64,000 bases of DNA from Bartonella vinsonii subsp. arupensis OK-94-513. GTDB taxonomy: Bacteria; Pseudomonadota; Alphaproteobacteria; Rhizobiales; Rhizobiaceae. Position 1 is the first letter of the stretch. The number at the start of each line of letters is the position of its first letter. The notes beneath the pieces were generated by a model, which saw only the letters and a program-made list of their open reading frames with translations, searched no databases and had not been told where the DNA came from. The DNA lies in the NCBI RefSeq assembly GCF_000278235.1, contig NZ_JH725037.1, forward strand, positions 1,079,675 to 1,143,674. Reading direction: 5' to 3'. Below, piece by piece: positions 49,799-57,387 of this stretch. The translations under genes were made by a program, and so were the position numbers.

Positions 49799-51583
49799 TT
49801 AAAGTTCCATTGTTAATGTTACAAAAGCCGTGCCAGACTTCTTGTGCTTGACGGTACTCCACAAAACACGCGAATAACTGGCATCAAGGGAAACAATGCC
49901 CCCTACAAGCTTTACACCTGCCGTCCAACCGGCAAGCTGTTCACCGGTCATTCCATATAAGGCTTGTGAAAAAACACGCCCATAATCCAAACCAACAAAG
50001 GGACGTAGTTCCCCAAAAACCTTTTTGAAAGAAGCACTGTTGCTCCAGGGCACTGTGCGCAAAGACAAATCATTGCGGCTAAAAAAACCATTATTGCCAA
50101 AAAGCAAACTCTCACGCGTGCCACGCACATTGGAAGCCCCACCCAAAGAAATCTGTTCAGCACCCAATAAATTATGCAGGGAATATTGACCACTCAAAAG
50201 ATTGCTCAGTATAAAATCCAAGCCCCCTCCCTTAAAAGGCGTCATAACACTAAGCGTGCCAGTAAATTTAGCAAATTCAGGTTCCGCATCCCCTGCCCCT
50301 GGAGCATGTCTCTTTACTGAATGAAACAAGGGGAGCCCTTGCAAATAACTCACATCAAAGCTCCAGGTCCCACCCAACATCTGGCGCGAATGCGAAATCC
50401 CAAAATTAGCTACGCTATATTGACGGCTGCCAACCTCAATCTTATTACCAAGAAGGTAATTGTTCGTTCTTTTATAAGAAAGACCCAAATTGAGTGTGGT
50501 GAGTGAAACACTATCACGATGGATCACTGTGCTCGCACTGCCGTGTACTTCACTGGAGTCCCCCGTCGTCTCAATATCGGTAAAATTGCCAGGGATAATG
50601 CTTTGATAATTATAAACAGAACCATTCAATCCAAAGGTCCAATAACCGTAAGGAAGACTCACACTCGCTGAAAGATTGTTGCTATGCCCCTCTTGTTTAC
50701 TCCCACCCCAATAATCTGTTTCACTGCGTTGATAACCAAAATCCCACGCATCATTAAGCCCTAAAATATTCTCCACCTTTAAGCCTGCACTATAACGCGC
50801 ATAACCGGTGGAGGCTTGTCCCATATTGTCATGCGTGACTGTAACTCTTAAAGCTTTCTCAGGGTGATTGCTAATATTAACAATAGTGCTGCCATCTTCA
50901 CGCCCAGGTAAAAGCTCACTTTTGGCATGCGCTGACTGAAGTCTGTTGATCTGATCAAGCCCCTGTTCAATATCGCGCATATTGAGAATATGCCCTTTAA
51001 GACCCGGAAAAGCGCTCCATACAACATTGTTATGAGCAGAAGTTGGTAAACCATTATAATAAATATCTGAAAGCTTGCCCTCAACAGCAACAAATTTGAG
51101 TGTCTTGCTGTTTTTGATATCTTGATCGGGAATATAAAAACGGGCCGTCACATAGCCTTGATCCAAATAAAGCTTGGTGAATTGTTTGATTAAAATCTGT
51201 ATATCTGCAAGTCTAACACATCTGCCAACATAAGGATCCGTCACTGTTGCAAGAGCCTGCTTTTTGAGATGATATGCATCCTCAACAACAATCTTATCAA
51301 TGGCAAAGCAATATCCACCACCCAAAAACGCACTTTGCTCTCTTTCAGGAGAAATGTTCATTCTTTTAGGCGTTAAAGCGCGTAAATGCTCAATTCTTTC
51401 TAATCGTTGCTTCTCAGATTGTTGGCGAGAAAAATTATCTGTAGGGACGTGTAAAAAAGCCGAAGGACGCGCATAAACTGTCACGCCATGAAACATACAA
51501 AAGAATATAAAAAGGGCTAGAAAAAGCTTTAAGCAATAACCTTGGCGTAAAAATCCCAAAAACAATACAGATTTTCCCCCCAC
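49799..51583 (-). CDS. TpsB outer-membrane transporter (FhaC/ShlB/HecB family)
   Basis: Up to 594 residues. It has an N-terminal signal peptide (LFLALFIFFCMFHGVTVYA), two POTRA domains (AIDKIVVEDAYHLKKQ; then AVEGKLSDIYYNGLP) and a 16-stranded barrel. The conserved barrel motif VRGTRE is the VRGY-type tip of loop L6, and the C-terminus ends in Leu. It exports the adjacent FHA protein by recognising its TPS domain. The annotated frame starts with GTG 51583; TTG 51565, with GGGGGGA in front, may be the real start. It is the first gene of the fhaC-fhaB-lipoprotein operon. Confidence 0.92.
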   Translation of the reverse strand: MGGKSVLFLGFLRQGYCLKLFLALFIFFCMFHGVTVYARPSAFLHVPTDNFSRQQSEKQRLERIEHLRALTPKRMNISPEREQSAFLGGGYCFAIDKIVVEDAYHLKKQALATVTDPYVGRCVRLADIQILIKQFTKLYLDQGYVTARFYIPDQDIKNSKTLKFVAVEGKLSDIYYNGLPTSAHNNVVWSAFPGLKGHILNMRDIEQGLDQINRLQSAHAKSELLPGREDGSTIVNISNHPEKALRVTVTHDNMGQASTGYARYSAGLKVENILGLNDAWDFGYQRSETDYWGGSKQEGHSNNLSASVSLPYGYWTFGLNGSVYNYQSIIPGNFTDIETTGDSSEVHGSASTVIHRDSVSLTTLNLGLSYKRTNNYLLGNKIEVGSRQYSVANFGISHSRQMLGGTWSFDVSYLQGLPLFHSVKRHAPGAGDAEPEFAKFTGTLSVMTPFKGGGLDFILSNLLSGQYSLHNLLGAEQISLGGASNVRGTRESLLFGNNGFFSRNDLSLRTVPWSNSASFKKVFGELRPFVGLDYGRVFSQALYGMTGEQLAGWTAGVKLVGGIVSLDASYSRVLWSTVKHKKSGTAFVTLTMEL

Positions 51584-52368
51584 TTTTGGTCACTCTGTAA
51601 GCATTGCTTTAAAAGCAAATAAAATACTTGATCAAAACGCAATGACCATTCAAAGACAATCATAAATAGCACAACACCCTGTTCTCACTCAAGTGCGAAA
51701 AATCTTTTCCCCATATCTATGCCATCAAACGCTTACTCCACCCCCATAAAGCAAACATTAAAACCCTTACACAAACCTAAACAATAACCCTAATCCCTAA
51801 AAACTCTTTTTCAATGGATTCTGTTAGGTAACCTTCTTCAAAGAAAAATGATCAGAATTCTTTTGTAAAAAGAGTGTTGTCTCTTTTGACAGTTTTGTCG
51901 GTCCCTTCTGGTCGTACTTTTATTTTTTTTAATGAGAAAAAATAAAAACATTCTATTTCAATAGTTTAGCATTATACAAATTTTTGCAACCCAATCGATA
52001 AAAACCATGTGAGTAAAATAGACAATCAGTGACTTGAGTTTTGTCTGCTTTTGTCAATTTTTGTCGGTAAATCTTAACTGACAATTGTTATGATTTTTAG
52101 AGGCAATAAAACACTTCAAAACAATTATTTTGATCTCTTAAAACACGGTTCGAATTTGTTTTAATTTCCCATAAAATGAATAGCAAATTTCACTAGTTTA
52201 CTTTTTATAGCTGCATCTTGTTAAATTTTTTTGACGCATTTTATGGCTTTTCAGGCGTTTTTCTCCCATTTTACACTCGATATTTATCCTAAATGTATTT
52301 AATAAACTCCATTTCGATTCTTTCGAAGTCAATTGATTAATGTCGTAAGACTATGGAGTTTCTCTATA
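51584..52368. other. AT-rich intergenic region with repeated TTTTGTC motifs
   Basis: 785 bp between the divergent TpsB gene and the truncated restriction gene. It carries repeated TTTTGTC-type motifs near 51,885-51,912 and 52,035-52,096, and a related copy at 57,843-57,900. From about 52,105 it forms the start of the long inverted repeat with 63,790-62,416. No gene is supported. Confidence 0.6.
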
Positions 52369-53483
52369 ATGCTTCAATCCCTCAAGTCTGATAACAAACA
52401 ATCCTCTTTACGCTCTCTCTTACAATCTTATCGTCAACAAGCAACTTCAAATGCACAAAAAGGAAAAATCTTTGAAAGTTTTGTGACGAAATATCTTATG
52501 TATGATCCTCTTCATTATGGGCGATATGAAAAGGTTCAAACCTATTACGATTGGGCTAAAGAGCGTGATGAAGATGGGCGGGATATTGGAATTGATTTGG
52601 TTGCAAAACTTCGTAATCGAGATGGGTATGTGGCTATTCAATGTAAATTTTATGAAGCAGACCATCAGATTAGTAAAAAGGATATTGATAGCTTTATCGC
52701 CGCATCTGGAAAAGACATCTTCAAATATCGTCTTCTGGTTGATAGCACGGAAGTGAATTTAAGTGACAATGTGAATGCCATGATTAAAGGACAAGCGATA
52801 CCGGTTTATCGCATTGACCTTCGCCATATGGAAAACAGTCGTATAGACTGGCAAATCTTTGCAACAAAAAAAGAAGTTGTCCTTAAATCGACAAAAGAGC
52901 CTCGTCCTCATCAGATAAAAGCAATTCAGAAAGTCTGTGAGGGTTTACAAGAAGCAGACCGTGGCAAGCTGATTATGGCATGTGGAACGGGAAAAACCTT
53001 TACGAGCCTTAAAATAGCAGAACAACTAGCCGGAAAAGGCAAGCGGGTTTTATTTCTAGTACCTTCTCTTGCATTAGTCTCACAAACCATAAGGGAATGG
53101 ACAGCTGATGCACAAATTCCATTGCATTCATTTGCTGTTTATTCGGATACGAGAGTTGGCAAGCGTCGTAAAAATCAAGATGATATTCTTGAAATGGAAA
53201 CATCAGATCTTGTTCTCCCTGCAACCACGGATGCACAAGCACTTGCCAAAGAAGCTTGTGAGAACCTAGCAGATGCAATGACTGTGGTGTTTTCGACTTA
53301 TCATTCAATTCAAGTGATATCGGATGCACAAAAAGATCATGGTTTACCTGAATTTGATCTGATCATTTGTGATGAAGCCCATAGAACAACGGGTGCTGTG
53401 TTGGGATCAGATAAAAGTGAATCTGAGTTTGTCAAAGTCCATGATAACAGCATTATACAAGGTAAAAAACGTCTCTATATTGA
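52105..53483 (+). repeat. left arm of a long imperfect inverted repeat
   Basis: This arm matches the reverse complement of about 62,416-63,790. The match covers upstream sequence (TTAATTTCCCATAAAATG, GGCAATAAAAC), the promoter-proximal region and the coding part of the two restriction genes. Identity is very high upstream of the genes and in the first 24 codons, and lower in the nuclease part. It ends at KKRLY in the protein. Confidence 0.8.
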
Positions 53484-53502
53484 TGCATCCCATATCCTGT
53501 AA
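52369..53502 (+). pseudogene. truncated Type ISP restriction-modification gene (nuclease plus partial helicase)
   Basis: 377 residues from ATG 52369 (GGAG eleven bases upstream; TTG 52333 would add twelve residues). An Mrr-like nuclease core has Asp in GIDLVAK and QCK in AIQCKFYE. A helicase Walker A (ACGTGKT) and DEAH box (ICDEAHRTTG) follow. The frame leaves the family sequence after KKRLY and ends at IDASHIL. The second RecA domain, methyltransferase and target-recognition parts are absent. Protein identity to the full copy is roughly two-thirds, so it is a distinct relative, not a recent duplicate. Confidence 0.85.
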
Positions 53503-53593
53503 AAATACAATAAATTCAATAAGTTATTGGTATTTATTTTATTTAAATCCACTTCAGAATCCACACTTTTATGCACGATTCAATTGAACATTT

Positions 53594-53637
53594 TTTATAA
53601 ACAATAGCCATCTATTTTATAAACAATAGCCATCTAT
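53594..53637 (+). repeat. 22-bp tandem repeat, two copies
   Basis: Two adjacent perfect copies of a 22-bp unit (contains ACAATAGCCATCTAT). Lies just past the truncated restriction gene. Confidence 0.85.
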
Positions 53638-53734
53638 AAACAAACCATAAAAAGCAAATCATGATGCGAATATTATAACGCATGTGAGCATTCAAATGAA
53701 ATGAAAAGCAGATATCATTCATAACATCTCATAA

Positions 53735-53762
53735 ATTTTATGATACGTTTTTATCATAAAAT
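53735..53762. other. hairpin, 11-bp perfect stem
   Basis: ATTTTATGATA and its complement TATCATAAAAT enclose a 6-nt loop. No U-run follows, so it is not a typical terminator; it could be a protein-binding palindrome or an RNA stem. Confidence 0.6.
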
Positions 53763-53825
53763 AAATTGCATTGTTAAAACGCAATTGAATATGAGAGCTT
53801 GTTTAAATGCAAAGATTTGAAATGT

Positions 53826-53917
53826 CCTCTTTTGAAAGGGGTTAATCCAAATTTGGATTGGCTAATTTTAGTCACCTCAAAAATGAGGGCATTGTTATGA
53901 GTACGTTTCAAAAGAGG
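53826..53917. ncRNA. candidate structured element (three-way-junction-like)
   Basis: An outer 12-bp perfect inverted repeat (CCTCTTTTGAAA at 53,826 and TTTCAAAAGAGG at 53,906) encloses two inner hairpins. The first is AATCCAAATTTGGATT (53,844-53,859), the second CCTCA-AAAA-TGAGG (53,875-53,888). Non-coding in all frames. It could be an RNA, or a DNA site for a recombinase or regulator. Confidence 0.45.
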
Positions 53918-54101
53918 TTATAACCATCACAGAGCTAATAGGCTTTTTTCATTCAAATGTGATGATCTAAATTCAGAAGCATTCATTTATATTCTTTTGG
54001 ATAAGTTTTTATAAAGAAACTAGAGAACTTGCAATATGATACGTTTTGTATATATGCATTCATACTCCATTGTGGATTGATTTGGAGAATCGAAAATATG
54101 A

Positions 54102-54138
54102 AAGCCGTGTCATATAAATTTGGCACGGCTTGTTTTTT
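54102..54138 (+). terminator. rho-independent terminator on the plus strand
   Basis: AAGCCGTGTC and GGCACGGCTT form a 10-bp stem (one G-U pair) with a 10-nt loop, followed by GTTTTTT. It faces away from the truncated restriction gene and towards the 3' end of the beta-helix array. It could end a non-coding transcript from 53.5-54.1 kb. Confidence 0.7.
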
Positions 54139-54176
54139 GAATTCTCTTTGTAAAATAGCATTTATAGCAAATAAAA

Positions 54177-54188
54177 AGCGCCCCCGCG
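54177..54188. repeat. GC-rich spacer element, copy 4
   Basis: GCGCCCCCGCG block just past the 3' end of paralogue 4; same core as the spacers after the other paralogues. Confidence 0.5.
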
Positions 54189-54196
54189 TTTGTTGA

Positions 54197-54985
54197 TTAT
54201 TCCTTTGTTTCAATTTTCTCAATAATTTCCATCAGAATATCACTTTTAGAAACCTCTTTATTTGGGGGAACCTCCTTAATCTTACTTTGTCGATTGAGTT
54301 TTGCACGCCCACAAACACGACCCCAGACCTTAACAGTATGAGCAACCTGAGCTTTTTCATAAACAGAGCCATAAATTTCAGCACAGCCACTCACTTTTGC
54401 ATAGTCATAAACCTTGCCATAGATTCTTGCACGGTTGTTAATAACAGCATGACCATAAACATGCGCATAGCTAAAAAGAGAGGCAGAACCTGAAACCTTG
54501 GCATTGCCATAGAGCCTTGCATATTCAAAAAGATAACTATTATGGGAAAGATGCGCATTGCCATAAACATGGGCTTCAATCGAAACGCGGCTATTGCCAT
54601 AGACACGCGCCTTGCCATAAACATAACCCGATACAAAGGCATTGTTATAAACCAGCGCATTGTCATATATTTGCGCATATTGAGAAATAAAAGCCTGATC
54701 ACAAATTTGTGCATTACCATAGACTTGACCACAAACATGAGCATGATGGCGTATTTTTGCATTCTCATAAACACGGGCATGTCCATAAACCCATGCATCA
54801 TCATAAACCCAACAATTGCCATCATGAGAGAGATTGATTTCCTTTTCAATAAAGCCGCCAAGGTCACCAGCCTTGACATCATCAAAATTTTTTAAAGCTC
54901 GAATGCGATAAAGCTTAGTAATTTTTTGAGTAATTTTATCTTTCAATTGTTTCATTTCATTTGTTAATTGGTATTTTTTAGACAT
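54197..54985 (-). CDS. beta-helix repeat protein, paralogue 4
   Basis: 262 residues. It opens with the family module (LYRIRALKNFDDVKAGDLGGFIE, then LSHDGNCWVYDD). About 20 tandem hexapeptide-like units of the type ARVYGNA or AKVSGSA follow, predicting a left-handed parallel beta-helix. A charged C-terminal tail follows (KEVSKSDILMEIIEKIETKE). No signal peptide and no acyltransferase catalytic His is evident. Function unknown; the family resembles YdcK-type proteins. It is the last of four tandem copies. A 6-bp hairpin abuts its ribosome-binding site. Confidence 0.85.
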   Translation of the reverse strand: MSKKYQLTNEMKQLKDKITQKITKLYRIRALKNFDDVKAGDLGGFIEKEINLSHDGNCWVYDDAWVYGHARVYENAKIRHHAHVCGQVYGNAQICDQAFISQYAQIYDNALVYNNAFVSGYVYGKARVYGNSRVSIEAHVYGNAHLSHNSYLFEYARLYGNAKVSGSASLFSYAHVYGHAVINNRARIYGKVYDYAKVSGCAEIYGSVYEKAQVAHTVKVWGRVCGRAKLNRQSKIKEVPPNKEVSKSDILMEIIEKIETKE

Positions 54986-54996
54986 AACAAACGCCT

Positions 54997-55012
54997 CACA
55001 ATTTCGATTGTG
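54997..55012 (-). promoter_or_regulatory. hairpin next to the RBS of paralogue 4
   Basis: CACAAT-CGAA-ATTGTG (minus strand) is a perfect 6-bp stem with a CGAA loop directly before GAGG, eleven bases from the ATG. Could modulate translation or be a leftover terminator. Confidence 0.4.
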
Positions 55013-55042
55013 TTAAAATTTAAATGAGAAATTTGAGAGAAA

Positions 55043-55060
55043 GGGGCGCCCCGCAGCACC
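55043..55060. repeat. GC-rich spacer element, copy 3
   Basis: On the minus strand GGGTGC and GCGCCC can pair around a GC-rich loop directly after the stop of paralogue 3. It is conspicuous in AT-rich surroundings. Confidence 0.6.
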
Positions 55061-55573
55061 CTAGATGTTTAAAAGGGCTTTATTACGCAGCCAGAAAATT
55101 CTTAATTCATTATGAGAAAGCTGCTCGATATAAGCTCTTGTTTCAATATCATCACTAGTCTTTTCTAAAATCATAATCATGCCGTGAAGATTGGCATTTT
55201 CACAAACATGGAGATGATTTATCACACGGGCATGATCATAAATTCTTGCATTTCCATAGACATGAGCATGATCAAAAATGATAGCCTTTCCAAAAACGCA
55301 TGCCTTTCCATAAACATAACCAGCGATAACAGAGTTATTAAAAACCTTGGCATCTTGAGAAATATGACCGGGATTTAAAACCAATGCATCACCATAAACC
55401 CAGCAGTTGCCATCATGGGAGAGGTTATTTTCATTTTCGATAAAACCACCTAATTGCCCCGCCTTGACATCAGAAAAGTTTCTTAAAGCTTTAATGCGAT
55501 AAAGGGTACGATTAGCAAAGAGACGTATTTCATTAGTGATTTCATATTTTTTAGATAGATTTTTAGTGGTCAT
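55061..55573 (-). CDS. beta-helix repeat protein, paralogue 3 (short form)
   Basis: 170 residues. The N-terminal module is complete (LYRIKALRNFSDVKAGQLGGFIENENNLSHDGNCWVYGD). Only about ten repeat units follow (ISQDAKVFNNS, ARIYDHARVI), then a helical C-terminus without repeats (DIETRAYIEQLSHNELRIFW). Its 5' leader (TTTAGATTAGGGATAAAACC before ATG) is nearly identical to that of paralogue 2, pointing to tandem duplication. Confidence 0.82.
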   Translation of the reverse strand: MTTKNLSKKYEITNEIRLFANRTLYRIKALRNFSDVKAGQLGGFIENENNLSHDGNCWVYGDALVLNPGHISQDAKVFNNSVIAGYVYGKACVFGKAIIFDHAHVYGNARIYDHARVINHLHVCENANLHGMIMILEKTSDDIETRAYIEQLSHNELRIFWLRNKALLNI

Positions 55574-55631
55574 AGGTTTTATCCCTAATCTAAATAATTG
55601 CTAAAATTTGAATGAAAGAGTTTGGAAAGCA

Positions 55632-55655
55632 GGCGCCCCCGCCACGCCCGCGCCG
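55632..55655. repeat. GC-rich spacer element, copy 2
   Basis: GGCGCCCCCGCCACGCCCGC-type block directly after the stop of paralogue 2. On the minus strand GGCGC and GCGCC can form a stem. Confidence 0.6.
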
Positions 55656-55659
55656 TTAT

Positions 55660-56376
55660 TTACGTTGCTTTATTTTCACTAATCTTTACAACTGTATCAT
55701 TTTCATAAATTTCACAATCCCTAGGAATTCCATATGCATAGTGAGGGTTTTGTTTGGTATATAAATAACCATCTCTTTTTAATCTTGCATTGCCATGTAC
55801 CAAACTTCTAATGATGTGATAACCAGTCACTTTTGCATTGCCATAAACAGAACCGTAGACCTTAGTATACCCCCCAACGCTAGCATTTCCATAAACAGAG
55901 CCATAAATTTTTGCTGCTCCATTAACAACGGCATTATCATAAACTTTCGCGTTTACTTTAATACGAGCAGAACCTGAGATTTTTGCATTACCATAAACCC
56001 GCGCCTGATGATAAACCCATGCTTTATTGAAAATATGAGCATTGTCATAAACATGCGCATCTAGATAAACGCGGGCGTGATTACAGACATGCGCATTACC
56101 ATAAACATGACCACAAACATGAGCATTATGACGTATTTTTGCATTCTCAGAAACACGGGCATGTCTATAAACCCATGCATCATCATAAACCCAACAATTG
56201 CCATCATGAGAGAGATTATTTTCATTCTCAATAAAGCCCCCAAGGTCACCCGCCTTGACATCATCAAAGTCTTTTAAAGCTTTAATGCGATAAAGGGTAT
56301 GATCATTAGATACACGGGTTTCATTTGTGAGTTCATATTTTTGGGATACAATTTTAGATACAGTTATAGTGGACAT
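55660..56376 (-). CDS. beta-helix repeat protein, paralogue 2
   Basis: 238 residues. The N-terminal module (LYRIKALKDFDDVKAGDLGGFIE, NNLSHDGNCWVYDDAWVY) is followed by about 18 hexapeptide-like units (ARVSENAKI, AHVCGHVYGNAHV, AKVYDNAVVNGAAKI, GYTKVYGSVYGNAKV). A C-terminal tail contains YTKQNPHYAYGIPRD. No signal peptide. The leader shares about 25 bp with paralogue 3. Function unknown. Confidence 0.85.
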   Translation of the reverse strand: MSTITVSKIVSQKYELTNETRVSNDHTLYRIKALKDFDDVKAGDLGGFIENENNLSHDGNCWVYDDAWVYRHARVSENAKIRHNAHVCGHVYGNAHVCNHARVYLDAHVYDNAHIFNKAWVYHQARVYGNAKISGSARIKVNAKVYDNAVVNGAAKIYGSVYGNASVGGYTKVYGSVYGNAKVTGYHIIRSLVHGNARLKRDGYLYTKQNPHYAYGIPRDCEIYENDTVVKISENKAT

Positions 56377-56428
56377 AGGTTTTATCCCTAATCTAAATAA
56401 TCGATAAAATTTTAATGAAAGTTAGAGA

Positions 56429-56453
56429 GGGGGCCCCCGCCGCGCCCGCGGTG
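56429..56453. repeat. GC-rich spacer element, copy 1
   Basis: GGGGGCCCCC palindrome followed by GCCGCGCCCGCGG, directly after the stop of paralogue 1. Almost pure G+C in a 35-40% G+C neighbourhood. Confidence 0.6.
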
Positions 56454-56457
56454 TTAT

Positions 56458-57111
56458 TTACGCAGCTTGATTGGCATCTTCAGAATTGTAATCACAATCA
56501 TCATCATAACCATAATCATCATAATATTCATGACGGTAATAATCATCTTTACTACCAAAACGTGGAATTGCCTCACTATCAATTTGATCATCTTCAGTTA
56601 AAGAGGCAGCGCTATGGATATAAGAATCCCCTGAGACAAGAGCGCCACAAATTACAGCATCATCGAAGACACGCGATTCATCACAAATATAGGCACCATC
56701 ACTTATTTTTGCATTGCCCCCGACATGAGCATCACCACAAATGACGCTATCATCAGAAATATGAGCATAATTCGTTACACAGGCGTTATCATAAATTTTT
56801 GCATTGCCTTCAATAACCACAGCGTTGCTAACATGCGCATTGCCATAAACATCGACAAAATAACCCTTTACTTTTGCATTACCAAAGACACGAGCATTCT
56901 GGAAAACACGAGCATGATCATAAACCCAACAATCCCCTTTATGAGATAGGTTGCTTTGCTTTTCGATATACCCCCCGAGATCACCTTTTTTTACATCAGC
57001 AAAGTCTTTTAAAGCACGAATACGGTACAATAAGTGACCATCTACGCATTGCATATCACATGTGAACTCATATTTTTTGGATGATGTTTTCTTATTAACA
57101 GTAGCATTCAT
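56458..57111 (-). CDS. beta-helix repeat protein, paralogue 1 (acidic tail)
   Basis: 217 residues, the first gene of the array. The family module is LYRIRALKDFADVKKGDLGGYIE, then LSHKGDCWVYDHARV. Repeat units include ARVFGNAKV, AKIYDNACV and AHVGGNAKI. It ends in a Tyr/Asp-rich acidic tail (RHEYYDDYGYDDDCDY) not seen in the other copies. AGGAG lies about a dozen bases before ATG 57111 and sits at the foot of the leader hairpin. It is the most divergent of the four. Confidence 0.85.
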   Translation of the reverse strand: MNATVNKKTSSKKYEFTCDMQCVDGHLLYRIRALKDFADVKKGDLGGYIEKQSNLSHKGDCWVYDHARVFQNARVFGNAKVKGYFVDVYGNAHVSNAVVIEGNAKIYDNACVTNYAHISDDSVICGDAHVGGNAKISDGAYICDESRVFDDAVICGALVSGDSYIHSAASLTEDDQIDSEAIPRFGSKDDYYRHEYYDDYGYDDDCDYNSEDANQAA

Positions 57112-57352
57112 AGCTAGTGTCTCCTATCTGTTTAAAAGTTTCTTATTGATGCCTTAATAGGCATCGGGTGCTAAGAAACACGGCAGATAGTCCGTCGTTA
57201 CACTTTCCCCTCTTGAGGGTATTGTATGGTATAACTACACCCGACAAGATCTTCATATACTAACAAGAGAATAAAAGACAGTCAGTTTTTATATTAGGGA
57301 TTAGGTTTATCGTAACCTTTCCGCTATCTGTTTGATGTTTCTTAGGCATCTG
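57112..57352 (-). promoter_or_regulatory. structured leader with alternative folds upstream of the beta-helix array
   Basis: Minus-strand leader of about 240 nt. Near the gene, three nested perfect stems form one hairpin: CTATCTG/CAGATAG (57,184-57,190 with 57,124-57,130), GTTTCTTA/TAAGAAAC (57,172-57,179 with 57,138-57,145), and GATGCC/GGCATC (57,160-57,165 with 57,148-57,153). The RBS AGGAG begins at the foot. At the 5' end, GATGCC-TAAGAAAC-ATCAAA-CAGATAG (57,350-57,324) repeats the 3' strand and could capture the 5' strand instead, freeing the RBS. A third stem (GTTATAC with GTGTAAC around CCCTC/GAGGG) lies between. Two short frames (57,349-57,260 and 57,256-57,143) lie in the leader. Confidence 0.6.
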
Positions 57353-57358
57353 AGTATT

Positions 57359-57387
57359 TAGATATCAAAATACGTATTTATTGTCAA
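57359..57387 (-). promoter_or_regulatory. candidate sigma-70 promoter of the beta-helix array
   Basis: TTGACA (57,387-57,382) lies 17 bp from TATCTA (57,364-57,359) on the minus strand. The predicted start near 57,352 coincides with the beginning of the leader's 5' repeat (GATGCC). The -10 matches the consensus only at three positions. Confidence 0.5.

Larger units (their letters stand above)
53503..54196. other. structured AT-rich non-coding region
   Basis: 694 bp between the broken restriction gene and the beta-helix array. It contains a tandem repeat, several strong hairpins and a plus-strand terminator, listed separately. A 79-codon frame at 53,983-54,222 (-) overlaps a real gene and lacks a family or start signal. 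Confidence 0.6.

Noticed and set aside
53983..54222. 79-codon minus-strand frame
   Set aside because: Overlaps the end of a supported gene and a terminator, with no family or start signal.
54287..57065. Plus-strand frames rich in Met/Ile/Asn opposite the beta-helix genes
   Set aside because: They are antisense readings of the hexapeptide repeats and repeat with the same period.
54197..57111. Regular repeats in this stretch considered as a CRISPR array
   Set aside because: The periodicity is about 18 bp within open reading frames and encodes hexapeptide repeats; no 28-37-bp repeat/spacer pattern or cas genes.
54197..57111. Beta-helix proteins as LpxA/acetyltransferase-type enzymes
   Set aside because: Repeat type is similar, but no catalytic His or acyl-donor-binding C-terminal domain is visible.
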